Assembly: GCA_964392325.1 (NCBI GenBank)
Contig: CAYMPJ010000003.1
Coordinates: 148,361-212,360 of the forward strand
From: CALLPQ01 sp964392325
Lineage (GTDB): Bacteria > Pseudomonadota > Alphaproteobacteria > Caulobacterales > Parvularculaceae
Direction of reading: 5' to 3'
Length of the DNA: 64,000 bases
In this document: one piece after another, positions 43,784-53,376 of the stretch
Layout of the letters: every line of letters starts with the position of its first letter
How positions within the stretch are numbered: position 1 is the stretch's first letter
Made by a program: the position numbers and the translations under genes
The notes under the pieces: generated by a model
What the model saw: only the letters and a program-made list of their open reading frames with translations
What the model was told of the DNA's origin: nothing
Database searches by the model: none

Positions 43784-44704
43784 TTACGGTTGCAGGCGAC
43801 TTTGCTGCATTCGTTTAAGTGTTTCGCGAACTACAATGCCAAGTGCTTTGGCTTCTTCTGCCCGGCCAGATCCTTTGCGCCATGCAACGCCTATGGTTCG
43901 GGATGGCTCTGGTTTGCCCAAGGGTTTAATCAATAGGCCTGCTGCTTCGGCCATGCCTTGTCGAATGGCCATATCTGGTAAAAGCGTCGCGCCAACGCCC
44001 GCCCGGGTCATTTCTACCAAGGTCAACAGGCTCGTGCCCCCAAAGCTTGCGGCTTTATCAGCAGATTGCAGGCGACATGCCGCAAGCGCATGGTCGCGCA
44101 GGCAATGCCCATCTTCCAAAAGCAGGAGTGATGTTGCGGCGAGCTGGTCATTATCGATCGTTTTCACCTTTGCAAGCGGGTGATCCGGGGCGCAGGCGAA
44201 CCAGAAAATATCCTGGCCAACCTCCATCGATTCCATAGCTGGCATATCATAGGGCAGAGCCAGGAGCGCGGCATCAATCAGACCTGCAGTTAACTGTTCC
44301 ATCAGGATTGCCGATAGTTCCTCGCGCAAAAACAGCTTTAGATCAGGATAATCGCGTTGAAGGGCAGGGGTTAATGCGGGCAGTAAAAAGGGGGCAATGG
44401 TGGGAATCACACCTAAGCGAAAACTATCGGAAAGAGGGGCGATGTTTCGCACGGAGAGCACGAGATCTTCGGTGTTTGCCAGAAGAGCGGAGGCCTGACG
44501 CGCGACGCTTTCGCCAGCAGGAGTTAGGGAAAAAGAGCGGGTCGAGCGATCAACCAATTGGACCTCTAATATCGCTTCAAGTTCTTTTACGGCGGAAGAA
44601 AGCGTTGACTGGGAGACATAACTGTCTTGAGCCGCACGCGAGAAAGACTGACGCCGGGCGAGGGCAATAAAAAATTGTAATTGGCGTAAGGTCGGCAAAA
44701 TCAT
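43784..44704 (-). CDS. oxyR: hydrogen-peroxide-sensing LysR regulator OxyR
   Basis: In 306 residues: N-terminal LysR winged helix (SFSRAAQDSYVSQSTLSSAV), then the substrate-type domain. The redox pair is conserved: Cys 201 in DGHCLRDHAL and Cys 210, spaced exactly as in OxyR (GHCLRD, nine residues to the second Cys). It should activate peroxide-defence genes when the disulfide forms. No catalase or peroxidase gene is in view. A dyad upstream is a likely autoregulatory site. Confidence 0.92.
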   Translation of the reverse strand: MILPTLRQLQFFIALARRQSFSRAAQDSYVSQSTLSSAVKELEAILEVQLVDRSTRSFSLTPAGESVARQASALLANTEDLVLSVRNIAPLSDSFRLGVIPTIAPFLLPALTPALQRDYPDLKLFLREELSAILMEQLTAGLIDAALLALPYDMPAMESMEVGQDIFWFACAPDHPLAKVKTIDNDQLAATSLLLLEDGHCLRDHALAACRLQSADKAASFGGTSLLTLVEMTRAGVGATLLPDMAIRQGMAEAAGLLIKPLGKPEPSRTIGVAWRKGSGRAEEAKALGIVVRETLKRMQQSRLQP

Positions 44705-44714
44705 TATGAGTCCA

Positions 44715-44749
44715 TTGTTAATATCGATGAATAGTCACGATATTATCAA
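44715..44749. promoter_or_regulatory. LysR-type operator for oxyR
   Basis: TTGTTAATATCG (44715-44726) and CGATATTATCAA (44738-44749) are 11/12 inverted copies with an 11-base gap, 11 bases upstream of the oxyR ATG. LysR-type regulators commonly bind T-N11-A dyads such as this, and typically repress their own gene. Confidence 0.55.
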
Positions 44750-44951
44750 CTGAATAGATTTGCAAGGTTTCGATATTTTGAGGAAGGTGGCGAACTCAGG
44801 ATATGTCTATCCCGTGCAACCGTGTATCTGATTCGCAACTTTTCCGGTTAGGTTCCAAGAAGAGAATGGTTAACCGAAGAGACCAAGCTTGTTCGAGCCT
44901 TATATGTCTTCCTTGCTGGATAAAAATATTCAGCTCTTGCTAGGATGGTTT

Positions 44952-46442
44952 ATGAAAAAATTTATTTTTGCTGCGTTTGCCGTCTTAACTTTGATACTCG
45001 TCATTATGGTATTGCGAGCGGTTATGTATGGTCAAGGATCAACGGGAGATGACATTGCCCTACCTGATGTCCCTGCTTTTGATGAAGTTGCCGCGCTAAA
45101 CCATCTCAGCCGTGCTGTTCAGTTTAAAACAATAACAACCGAACGCGGTGATCCGGCAACGATAGAGGCCGCGCAGCCATGGCTTAATTTTCATAAATGG
45201 CTCGAGCAAACCTATCCGGTGATGCACAAGACATTAACCAGAGAAAAAATTGCACAGTACACATTGCTTTATACATGGCAGGGTTGTGATGCCTCTCTAG
45301 CACCGATTATGTTGATGGCGCATCAAGATGTAGTCCCCGTCGATAGTGCTACTGCAAGTGATTGGGTTAAACCGCCTTTTGAAGGTGGGATAGACAATGA
45401 TTTTATTTATGGTCGCGGCGTCCTTGATGATAAGGGCTCTCTCATCGGTATCGTTGAAGCGGTTGAAAATTTGGCTAAAAGCGGATTTCAACCAAAACGC
45501 ACGATTTTAATCGCTTTTGGTCATGACGAAGAAACGGGCGGCACCGGCGCACAAGCGCTTGTCGCTTTGTTAAAAACCCGCGGGATCAGGCCAGAAGCGG
45601 TCATTGATGAAGGAATGTTTGTCATAGAAGATAGCCCCCTTTCCAAAGGAGCCTTTGGCGGTATCGGGATTTCTGAAAAAGGATTTGTAACCTTCAAGTT
45701 TGTCTCCGACGCTATTGGCGGCCATTCCTCTCAGCCCCCGCGCAACTCGGCCAATGTCCAGTTGGCAAAAGCCATTTTGGCCCTCGAAAATAATCAAATG
45801 CCCTCATATATAAATAGCGCTCCAGGCCGTGATACTTTTAAAGGGTTAGCCAGTAAAATGCCATTTGCGCGGCGGTTTGCTCTCGCAAATTTATGGATTT
45901 TAGGGGGTGTCGTGAATAATCAGCTGGCAACTATTCCAGCAGCGAATGCAATGGTGCGTACAACTATGGCGCCAACCATGTTAACTGGTTCCGTTAAAGA
46001 AAATATTCTTCCCCAAAAATCGACAGCACACATAAATTTCCGTATTCATCCAAACGATAGCGCTGAAAAAATATTCACTCATATTGAGCGGCTTATAAAA
46101 GATATTGAAGGGGTAAGCGTTGAACCGCTTGAGACAGGAGCGATAGTCTCAAATCCGTTACCAATTTCAAGCACCAAAACAAAAACTTACAATGTATTAA
46201 AATCTGTTGCCCGCGAGATTGCGGGGGGAGAGAATATTCCTGTCGTGCCTATGTTAGTTATTGCCGCAACAGATAGTCGCCATAGCGCGAAAATAACCGA
46301 AAATATCTATCGTTTTATTCCCAACCGTGTGTCGATAGAAGAAATAGATGGTATTCATGGTACAGATGAAAAAATGCCTATAGAAAACATGAAATATTTA
46401 GTGCGTGGATATATGCAAATAATATTGGCAATGGATGGCTAG
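44952..46442 (+). CDS. membrane-anchored M20-family peptidase
   Basis: From ATG 44952 (RBS TAGGATGG) the protein has 496 residues: a single N-terminal span (about 2-24), then the M20 fold with the metal and catalytic motifs MLMAHQDVVPVD, YGRGVLDDKGS, GHDEETGGTG and the final GIHGTDEKMPIEN. It looks like the PM20D1-type carboxypeptidases, which act on N-acyl amino acids or dipeptides. An upstream ATG at 44889 is possible. Divergent from oxyR. Confidence 0.92.
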   Translation: MKKFIFAAFAVLTLILVIMVLRAVMYGQGSTGDDIALPDVPAFDEVAALNHLSRAVQFKTITTERGDPATIEAAQPWLNFHKWLEQTYPVMHKTLTREKIAQYTLLYTWQGCDASLAPIMLMAHQDVVPVDSATASDWVKPPFEGGIDNDFIYGRGVLDDKGSLIGIVEAVENLAKSGFQPKRTILIAFGHDEETGGTGAQALVALLKTRGIRPEAVIDEGMFVIEDSPLSKGAFGGIGISEKGFVTFKFVSDAIGGHSSQPPRNSANVQLAKAILALENNQMPSYINSAPGRDTFKGLASKMPFARRFALANLWILGGVVNNQLATIPAANAMVRTTMAPTMLTGSVKENILPQKSTAHINFRIHPNDSAEKIFTHIERLIKDIEGVSVEPLETGAIVSNPLPISSTKTKTYNVLKSVAREIAGGENIPVVPMLVIAATDSRHSAKITENIYRFIPNRVSIEEIDGIHGTDEKMPIENMKYLVRGYMQIILAMDG

Positions 46443-46644
46443 ATATCACCATCTTGAAAGTGTGGTTGCACAGGGTGTCAAATCTCGGAACAGCAATTGT
46501 AATTTAATGCAAAAGTGTTTACCAGATTTGCTGTTGGTATGCGCTTACAAAGTATAAATTTTGTTTGGTGCATTTAGCTTTAAATCACGAGCCTTGCAAT
46601 GGCGACCATGGCCACAGGAAGTCCATTTTCTAGAAAGTGCCCTC

Positions 46645-47469
46645 ATGTTAGATCATCCTCCCCGCTCAAAAAATCGCCTTGCTCTTATAACCGGGGCGTC
46701 TTCAGGCATTGGTGCCGGATTTGCCCGCCATGCCGCTTCGCAAGGTTTTGATGTTGCGCTGTGCGCGCGTCGCTTGGACCGGTTAGAGGCATTGGCAAAA
46801 GAGATTAAAGCAACATGGTCGGTAGAAGCTTTTGCCGTCGAAGCGGATTTAAGCGTTCGTGATGCGCCGGAGAAAATTATTGGCTCTATCGCAGACCATG
46901 ATCGCAGTGTAGATGTGCTCGTAAATAATGCAGGATTTTCAATACCAAAAGGGTTTGCCTGGTCACCCTTGGAAGCGCAGCGTAATTTTTTGGCGGTGAC
47001 TGTCGAAGCGCCCACTGCCCTTTCTCATCTTGTTTTAGGTGACATGATAAAAAATCGCTGGGGCCGGATTATTAATATTAGTTCTATGACTGCTTTTTCA
47101 CAAGGAGGGAAAGGGCATACCCTTTATCCAGGCGGGAAGAGTTTTCTCGTTAAATTTTCTCAATCCTTGAATGCTGAAATGAAAGACTATGGTGTTCATG
47201 TCAGCGCTGTGTGTCCAGGTTTTGTGAAAACCGAGTTTCACCTGGCCAATGATATGGATGAGCAAATGCGAAATAAGGATTCGTGGTATTGGCAAACTCC
47301 GGAAGACATCGCCGTTGAATCCTGGAGGCGCAATGAGAAAGGGGTGGAGGTGATTGTCCCCGGATTTATGCCAAAAATTGCTGCGACGTTTTTGAAACTG
47401 GTGCCGGAACAACTTTCAACACCGTTTACGAGAAAAGCAGCTGAAGGATATTATGTCGGAGATGGGTAG
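46645..47469 (+). CDS. short-chain dehydrogenase/reductase
   Basis: From ATG 46645 (chosen because the Rossmann start ALITGASSGIGAGFA is close behind) the protein has 274 residues. NAD(P) motif TGASSGIG at 16-23, NNAG in VDVLVNNAGFS, catalytic Ser in ISSMTAFS and YPGGK as the Tyr-xxx-Lys. Substrate unknown. An ATG-less TTG start at 46561 would add 28 odd residues. Confidence 0.9.
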   Translation: MLDHPPRSKNRLALITGASSGIGAGFARHAASQGFDVALCARRLDRLEALAKEIKATWSVEAFAVEADLSVRDAPEKIIGSIADHDRSVDVLVNNAGFSIPKGFAWSPLEAQRNFLAVTVEAPTALSHLVLGDMIKNRWGRIINISSMTAFSQGGKGHTLYPGGKSFLVKFSQSLNAEMKDYGVHVSAVCPGFVKTEFHLANDMDEQMRNKDSWYWQTPEDIAVESWRRNEKGVEVIVPGFMPKIAATFLKLVPEQLSTPFTRKAAEGYYVGDG

Positions 47470-47483
47470 CGGCAATCAATATT

Positions 47484-48359
47484 TTAGAGCGACCGTTGCG
47501 GGGGCAGAAGCGGCGCGGCGCGCTCCAGAGTGATATCGATACGCCGATTTGCAGCAGCATACGGATCATCCTCATAAAGCGGCTTGGCATTGCCATGACC
47601 AACAACGCCGCTGATGCGGCTTTCTTTTAAACCAGCAGATTGCATTATTTCTCTAGCTGCATTTGCTCTGCGGGCCGTTAACTCAAAGGGTGAATATTTT
47701 CCAAGTCCCGATGCGTCTGCGTGACCGGCAATAATCAGACGGTTTGGCAAGGGAATTAGCGTTGTCGCTAATTCAGACAATAATAATCGGGCTCTTGGGG
47801 TGGGTTCGGCTGAGCCGGTTTCAAACATGGGCTTTCCGTCCAGATCGACTGCGATTATTTGCAATCCCTCTTCGGTAAGATTGATTGTGATGGCATCACT
47901 TTGGTCTTTGAGCAGCGGGTGCGTCAGGATAGCATTTTCCAAACTTTCGGCGGCCTGTTCAAATATTTTATTTTCCGCGAGCAATCGTTCATGGGCTCCG
48001 TCATAGCCAGTAGATCCAGCCGCTGGCCTGGCGCTAAGTGTTTCGGTAATCGCATTTGCGGTTGGCGTTGGTGATTTTCTGATGTTTCCGGGTTGTAATT
48101 GATCTGGGGTACCATCAAGCTTGAAGTCACCTGCATAGCGGCGCTCTTCGGCAACTCCGAATGCATTGCGCATGGAGCCGGCGACCACTTCAAGTTTGAC
48201 CTGATCTTGAATTGAGAATGAAACAATCAGTACAAAGAAACATACTAATATAGTCATTAGGTCGGCATAGGTTACCAGCCAGCTATTGGCGCGCCGCCTC
48301 CCGCTTTTTTCCCGGTTCGAGCCGATGGAACCACTGTAAGATTTAGGATAGCCACTCAT
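47484..48359 (-). CDS. motB: flagellar stator protein MotB
   Basis: In 291 residues: a basic N-terminus, one span carrying the proton-binding Asp in WLVTYADLMTILVCFFVLIV (Asp 33), a plug-linker region and a C-terminal OmpA-type peptidoglycan-binding domain (RLIIAGHADASG, SPFELTARRANAA, GHGNAKP). With MotA it forms the stator. Its ATG overlaps the motA stop by 4 bases (ATGA), showing translational coupling. No other flagellar genes are visible. Confidence 0.93.
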   Translation of the reverse strand: MSGYPKSYSGSIGSNREKSGRRRANSWLVTYADLMTILVCFFVLIVSFSIQDQVKLEVVAGSMRNAFGVAEERRYAGDFKLDGTPDQLQPGNIRKSPTPTANAITETLSARPAAGSTGYDGAHERLLAENKIFEQAAESLENAILTHPLLKDQSDAITINLTEEGLQIIAVDLDGKPMFETGSAEPTPRARLLLSELATTLIPLPNRLIIAGHADASGLGKYSPFELTARRANAAREIMQSAGLKESRISGVVGHGNAKPLYEDDPYAAANRRIDITLERAAPLLPPQRSL

Positions 48360-49132
48360 GCAGGTATCGCTTCAAAAGGCCCGCGTGCATTTTCTGGTAA
48401 GTAAACAATCAACATATCAGTGATGACATCGGGGGATTTTCGCTCTGAAATTTGACATAGCCCATCAATGATTAAAGCAAGGTTGGTCTCTTGGACTTCC
48501 AGCTTCATAGCCAGCTTGTCTGCAATGGGCAGGGCAAAAGCATAAGCGACCAATGCGCCGTAGAGAGTGGTCAATAGTGCAATTGCCATAGAGGGGCCGA
48601 TCGTTGAGGGGTCATCCATTGTCCACAACATTTTTACGAGACCAACAATCGTGCCTATCATACCAAAAGCAGGGGCAGCTTCGCCCATGGCGCGAAAGAT
48701 TTTTTCACCTTCAACAAGGCGGCGGATGTCCAGTTCACGCTCACGCATCAATTGTTCGCGTAAATGTTCAGTGGAGAGACCATCGGCAATCATTTGTTTG
48801 CCTCTGGAGAGAAACGCATCGGATACACCAACCCGCTCCAGGCCAATCGGCCCATTGCGCCGGGCAACATTGGCTAACTCGCGCAATTCTTCGAGGAGAT
48901 CGCGAGGCTCTTTTTGGTGATCAAAGAAGGCAATCTTGGTGCCGGTTTTAAAGGCAACCAGTACTTTGTCTAAAGGAAAGCGTAGAACGGTTGCAGATAT
49001 TGCGCCGCCAATTACGATGAGGAGGCTTGGTAAGTTAAAGAACACGCTAACCGCGCCGCCCATAGCAATAGCAAGGCCGACTATAAAAAAGCCCGCTATT
49101 ATTCCGCCAATTGTGGCAACATCCATGCGCAT
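48356..49132 (-). CDS. motA: flagellar stator protein MotA/PomA
   Basis: In 258 residues: four spans (about 8-28, 32-50, 150-170, 180-203) and a cytoplasmic loop with REL(D)IRRLVEGEKIFRAMGEAAPAFGMIGTIVGLVKML, the MotA/PomA signature. It forms the ion channel with MotB, whose gene overlaps its stop. Could run on sodium or protons; the sequence alone does not decide. Confidence 0.93.
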   Translation of the reverse strand: MRMDVATIGGIIAGFFIVGLAIAMGGAVSVFFNLPSLLIVIGGAISATVLRFPLDKVLVAFKTGTKIAFFDHQKEPRDLLEELRELANVARRNGPIGLERVGVSDAFLSRGKQMIADGLSTEHLREQLMRERELDIRRLVEGEKIFRAMGEAAPAFGMIGTIVGLVKMLWTMDDPSTIGPSMAIALLTTLYGALVAYAFALPIADKLAMKLEVQETNLALIIDGLCQISERKSPDVITDMLIVYLPENARGPFEAIPA

Positions 49133-49270
49133 AACCGTATACCCCGTTTCGTATTTGAAAGAGGTATACAGGTTTTGTGTAAAATTGAGGCTACGATGAC
49201 TGGTAAAATCCGAGCTAATCTTCGTTAATATTGTCTAAGCGCACATGGCACAATTGTAACGTTCTAGCGA

Positions 49271-49795
49271 TTACCCGGCTGCGCGGCGTTTTGCAGCTAA
49301 AGAGACAAGGCGCTGTGGGCGCTCGGGTCTACGATTTGCAGGCTGAAATGCGACATGGGCATGATAGGCGCAATAGGGCTTATTGATATCGGAGGGTTGC
49401 CCGCAAAAATGAAAATCATCTTTGGCAGGATCGCCAATTGGCCATTTGCACATGTTCCGGTTCAATGTTGCCACTGTGGTCCGGTCACCTGTATCGAGCA
49501 CAAGAGGTTCGCTAACTTCGGGAGCCCGGATAATCGGTTTGACTTCCCTTTCCGGCGCAATCGGTTTTGCTTTGGCGCTAGCCGAGGCGGCGGGCTGTTC
49601 GGTGCGGCGTTGTTCCGGGGCTGTCCCGCGAGAGGGTTTTGCCGGGGTTGCGCGCCCTGATAGACCCAAGCGATGCACTTTTCCGATTACGGCGTTCCGC
49701 GTCACGCCGCCCATTTTCCCGGCAATTTGACTTGCCGAAAGGCCTTCTGCCCAAAGCTTTTTCAACATTTCTACGCGATCATCAGTCCATGCCAT
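49271..49795 (-). CDS. gcrA: GcrA cell-cycle regulator
   Basis: From ATG at 49795 the protein has 174 residues beginning MAWTDDRVEMLKKLWAEGLS, then ASQIAGKMGGVTRNAVIGKVHRLGL, the GcrA DNA-binding helix-turn-helix. A Pro/Ala linker leads to the C-terminal zinc-like domain with MCKWPIGDP and FCGQPSDINKPYCAYHA. GcrA binds RNA polymerase sigma70 and controls cell-cycle promoters that carry CcrM-methylated GANTC. A GACTC site (49802-49806) lies just upstream of its start. Cytoplasmic. Confidence 0.95.
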   Translation of the reverse strand: MAWTDDRVEMLKKLWAEGLSASQIAGKMGGVTRNAVIGKVHRLGLSGRATPAKPSRGTAPEQRRTEQPAASASAKAKPIAPEREVKPIIRAPEVSEPLVLDTGDRTTVATLNRNMCKWPIGDPAKDDFHFCGQPSDINKPYCAYHAHVAFQPANRRPERPQRLVSLAAKRRAAG

Positions 49796-50236
49796 TGATT
49801 TGACTCCGTAATTTGTTTTCACCGTCAAAGGCGGTGCCCCGATTGGGATGTAAGTGTATCTAGATATTGTGTGTGCAATTACATGCCAGCAAAAATTGTC
49901 CAGATATAGTAGCGCAAGGTTAGAAAAATACAATATAGGGGGGGCGGATATTTATGCACACTATATGTTGTGAATAAAATCGCTGGGTATTGGTTGGGGG
50001 AGGATAAGTGCTGTTTTTTGTGGAAAACCCGGCAATTCGATATTTGTCAGTGCGACTTGGAGTGTGTAAACCTTGAAAAAATTACCTAATTTGATCCGCT
50101 TGGATTTTTAAGGGGGTAGTTTTGCACAAGTCGGCTTTTCTATTTCCGGCAAATTAGCCTCTCATAGTTGACCTTTTTGCACTGCCGCGCCACACACGTT
50201 TTTTATTCACTGCTACCAGAACCTGAAATAAACCTC
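49796..50236. other. intergenic region between divergent gcrA and the ABC-2 permease gene
   Basis: About 440 bases. Besides the GACTC at 49802-49806, there is a GGGGGAGG run before a GTG at 50008 that opens only 22 codons. I see no convincing gene, tRNA or terminator here. Promoters of both flanking genes must lie in it. Confidence 0.4.
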
Positions 50237-51136
50237 ATGACCTCATCTTCTGCGGAAGTTTCCACATCTAATCATACGCCAATAGTCGAGGCGGGCGATA
50301 CGGGCCTGGTTAATGCTTTACGCACCGAAAAAATACGTCCGGGCGTGCGCCGGTTTGGCGGTACCAACTGGCTGGGGCTGTGGACCTTTTATCAAAAAGA
50401 GGTAAGGCGTTTTTTAAAGGTCTATTTTCAAACTGTACTGGCCCCTGTGATGTCGACATGGTTGTTCCTGTTTGTCTTCATGCAGGCTTTTGGTGACGCA
50501 AGGCCTGAGGTTGGCGGTGTCAGCTACATTGTTTTTCTTGCGCCGGGTCTGATTATGATGGCGATATTAAATAATGCTTTTGCAAATTCCTCTTCTTCTC
50601 TGATTATCGGTAAAGTTCAGGGCTCGATTGTTGATATTTTAATGGCGCCACTCTCTCCATTAGAGTTGCTTATGGGTTTTGTGGGCGGCGCAGTAACGCG
50701 CGGCTTGCTGGTTGGTTTTGTTACAGCGGTAACAAGCGCAGCCTTTATGGCTTTTTCCTCGCCGCTACCGATCCATAATGTGTTTGCAATTGCTTATTTC
50801 TCTTTTTCTGCAGCAGTTTTATTCTCTCTTATTGGGGTTATCGGCGGTCTGTGGGCCGATAAATTTGACCAGCTTGCTGCGATTACGAATTTTATCATTC
50901 AGCCCTTGATCTTTCTCTCGGGAACTTTCTATGCAGTGAGCAGATTGCCGGAACCGTTTTTGTCATTGAGTGCAATTAACCCGATCTTTATGGTGGTGGA
51001 TGGATTCCGTTATGGTTTTACCGGTCATAGTGAAACCAATTTAATGCAATCGGTTCTGGTCGTGTTCGTGTTGAATATAATAGTGACACTGCTTGGTTAT
51101 CGCCTCCTCAAAATGGGTTGGAAAATAAAGTCCTAA
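50237..51136 (+). CDS. ABC-2 type transporter permease
   Basis: From ATG 50237 the protein has 299 residues: a soluble N-terminus (about 50), then six spans. It has the ABC-2 pattern: WTFYQKEVRRFLKVYFQTVLA, LAPGLIMMAILNNAFANSSSSLI and the late FDQLAAITNFIIQPLIFLSGTFYAV. Such permeases export polysaccharides, lipids or drugs with a separate ATPase. No ATPase gene is adjacent; the downstream gene is hslO. Confidence 0.92.
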   Translation: MTSSSAEVSTSNHTPIVEAGDTGLVNALRTEKIRPGVRRFGGTNWLGLWTFYQKEVRRFLKVYFQTVLAPVMSTWLFLFVFMQAFGDARPEVGGVSYIVFLAPGLIMMAILNNAFANSSSSLIIGKVQGSIVDILMAPLSPLELLMGFVGGAVTRGLLVGFVTAVTSAAFMAFSSPLPIHNVFAIAYFSFSAAVLFSLIGVIGGLWADKFDQLAAITNFIIQPLIFLSGTFYAVSRLPEPFLSLSAINPIFMVVDGFRYGFTGHSETNLMQSVLVVFVLNIIVTLLGYRLLKMGWKIKS

Positions 51137-51145
51137 AGGCTCGCT

Positions 51146-52102
51146 ATGGTAAGTACCAAAAATCCACCCCACACTCCCACCCTTGATGATCATGTCCTGC
51201 CTTATCAAGTGGGCAAAACTGCGGTGCGCGGTCATGTGGTGCGTCTTGGTCCAGCGATTGACAATATTCTTCGCGCTCATAATGAGGCTGATGCCTGTTT
51301 CAATGATGCACTATCGCGCCTTGTCGGTGAGGCCGGAGTGCTGGTCACTATGATGGGTGCGTCACTGAAATTTGATGGAAAACTCATTTTCCAAGTGCAA
51401 GGGGATGGCCCGGTCTCAATGATCGTTGCCGACTATTACGCAGATGGTTCTTTGCGGGCGACAGCTAGTCTGAAAGAAAAATCCCCACTCGATGAGAATT
51501 GCAAGACGCTGCCCGACTTGCTGGGTAAGGGACATATCGCAATGACTGTTGATCAGGGTGCTGATATGGAGCGTTATCAGGGTGTCACCCCGTTAGACGG
51601 AGATATTTTAGAGACGGCCATTGTTTCTTATTTTCAGCAATCAGAACAAATCCCGACAGCGGTTCGGTTAGCGGTCGGAAAAATCGCAGTTCCGGGTGGC
51701 CGGGAGCATTGGCGCGCCGGTGGTATTATCGCTCAATTTGTTCCCGGTGAAGGGGGCGAGCGCGAGCGCGGCGAACATATCATCATGGCGGAACGCGACG
51801 AGGAGAGCTGGACAACTGCAGAGGCACTTCTTTCGACAACAAAAGCCGATGAGCTTCTCGATCCAAATCTGCCTGCGGAACATTTGCTCTACCGGCTTTT
51901 CCATGAGGAAGGGGTGCATGTTTTTGACCCCATAAAAATCAACGCTGTATGTGGATGTCATCAAGATAAAATTATGGCAGTTTTGCAGCGCTATGATGAG
52001 GTTACTCTGGAAGATATGCTTGAAGATGGAATGATACGGGTAAGCTGTGATTTTTGTCGGAGCGAATATGTTTTTGACAAGCACGGTAACTCTGCTGGCT
52101 GA
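51146..52102 (+). CDS. hslO: redox-regulated chaperone Hsp33
   Basis: In 318 residues, the N-terminal Hsp33 domain with RGHVVRLGPAIDNIL and MGASLKFDGKLIFQVQGDGP, and the C-terminal zinc switch with NAVCGCHQDKI and VSCDFCRSEYVF (CxC and CxxC). Oxidation releases zinc and activates the chaperone under oxidative stress. RBS AAGG. It may be read with the upstream permease, 10 bases away. Confidence 0.95.
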   Translation: MVSTKNPPHTPTLDDHVLPYQVGKTAVRGHVVRLGPAIDNILRAHNEADACFNDALSRLVGEAGVLVTMMGASLKFDGKLIFQVQGDGPVSMIVADYYADGSLRATASLKEKSPLDENCKTLPDLLGKGHIAMTVDQGADMERYQGVTPLDGDILETAIVSYFQQSEQIPTAVRLAVGKIAVPGGREHWRAGGIIAQFVPGEGGERERGEHIIMAERDEESWTTAEALLSTTKADELLDPNLPAEHLLYRLFHEEGVHVFDPIKINAVCGCHQDKIMAVLQRYDEVTLEDMLEDGMIRVSCDFCRSEYVFDKHGNSAG

Positions 52103-52163
52103 GTATTTGCAGATATTGATCGAAATTATGAAAATTATCCCTATTTGTGCGAGGCACTAGTTT

Positions 52164-52952
52164 ATGAAAAAGAAAAAATTCTCTGCCCATTTAAAAGATT
52201 TGGAATTGGATCTGGCTAATTTGCAAGAGACGGTCAAGCGTGAAGGCTTGCGGGTCGTGATTATTTTTGAAGGCCGTGATGCCGCCGGTAAGGGCGGTAT
52301 AATCAAAACCCTGATGCGGCGCATGAGTGCACGCGTTTGGAAGGTGGTTGCTCTGCCAAAACCCACAAACCGGGAGCAAACTCAATGGTATTTTCAACGT
52401 TATGTCGCACATTTGCCAGCTGCCGGTGAGGTGATTTTGTTTGATCGCTCTTGGTATAACCGTGCCGTGGTCGAACCTGTCATGGGGTTTTGTACTGAAG
52501 AACAACACGAAACCTTTATGCGCGAGGTCCCTCTTTTTGAGAAAATGCTGGTCGATAGTGGTATCATTTTAATTAAGTATTGGGTCCATGTATGCCCCGA
52601 GCAACAAGAAGAGCGTTTTCAAGATAGAGCCAATGATCCGCGTAAACGTTGGAAATTATCCAACATTGATTTGGAAGGGCGGTTGCGCTGGGTGGATTTT
52701 ACCAAGGCGCGAGATAAAATGTTGGCGCTCACCAGTACCGACTATGCGCCTTGGCGCGTAATCGATGGCGATGATAAAGAAAAAGCGAGATTAAATTGTA
52801 TCCGCTCAATCCTTGATATTTTGCCGGTAAAAGATAACCCTGGTATTTTTGAGCCCATTGAATTGCCCGAACGTCAACGAGCAGAAGATGTCGGGTATAA
52901 AGAACCCCCTTTATCGTCGCTAAATCTCGTCAAAGACTATTATGAGAATTAA
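52164..52952 (+). CDS. ppk2: polyphosphate kinase 2
   Basis: In 262 residues: Walker A IFEGRDAAGKGG (about 35-46), then KPTNREQTQWYFQRYVAHLPAAGE split around the lid, and LFDRSWYNRAVVEPVMGF as the Walker-B-like segment. Lid helix QERFQDRANDPRKRWKLS. This matches single-domain (class I) PPK2, which phosphorylates nucleoside diphosphates using polyphosphate. RBS GAGG. Confidence 0.95.
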   Translation: MKKKKFSAHLKDLELDLANLQETVKREGLRVVIIFEGRDAAGKGGIIKTLMRRMSARVWKVVALPKPTNREQTQWYFQRYVAHLPAAGEVILFDRSWYNRAVVEPVMGFCTEEQHETFMREVPLFEKMLVDSGIILIKYWVHVCPEQQEERFQDRANDPRKRWKLSNIDLEGRLRWVDFTKARDKMLALTSTDYAPWRVIDGDDKEKARLNCIRSILDILPVKDNPGIFEPIELPERQRAEDVGYKEPPLSSLNLVKDYYEN

Positions 52953-52988
52953 GCGGGCGGCTATACCGCGGGGCGTGAATTAAAAACA

Positions 52989-53375
52989 TTAATCGCGCCA
53001 TGCATCGCGTAAATGATGGATGCGAAATCCGGTGATTGCGATGATGTCATATCGTAATCCGAAATTCGCCATTTTAGGAAAACTGGATAGATAATGCTGC
53101 CCGGCCCGGGCAATGCGGGTTTGAGCAGTTGGCGTTACAGCATTAATGGCATTTGCTAAATTGGTGCGCTGCTTGACCTCAATCAGTGTAAGAACATTAT
53201 TTTTATGCGCAATAATATCAACCTCCCCAAATGGACTGCGATAGCGCATGCGTAATATTTTATAACCGATTAGACGTAAATAGAGCGCTGCAAAATGTTC
53301 TGCGATATGGCCCCTGCGATAGGCTGCTCTTTTATCCTGTTTGGAGTTTTTTCGAAAATTTTGTTTTTTTGCCAT
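52989..53375 (-). CDS. yraN: YraN family endonuclease-like protein (UPF0102)
   Basis: In 128 residues: a Lys-rich start, then AEHFAALYLRLIGYKILRMRYRSPFGEVDIIA and the catalytic-like LTLIEVKQR, the restriction-endonuclease-like core of the UPF0102 family. The start lies 1 base past the rsmI stop, so it is likely translationally coupled. The family's function is poorly known. Conserved neighbour of rsmI. Confidence 0.9.
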   Translation of the reverse strand: MAKKQNFRKNSKQDKRAAYRRGHIAEHFAALYLRLIGYKILRMRYRSPFGEVDIIAHKNNVLTLIEVKQRTNLANAINAVTPTAQTRIARAGQHYLSSFPKMANFGLRYDIIAITGFRIHHLRDAWRD

Positions 53376-53376
53376 C

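Noticed and set aside
47484..49132. MotA/MotB as possible ExbB/TolQ-type or non-flagellar stators
   Set aside because: The TYADLMT plug with Asp and the OmpA-type C-terminus fit MotB well, and MotA carries the stator loop signature.
50008..50076. 22-codon GTG frame after GGGGGAGG in the gcrA upstream region
   Set aside because: RBS is good but the peptide is not hydrophobic or conserved in pattern, and the region is low in coding character.
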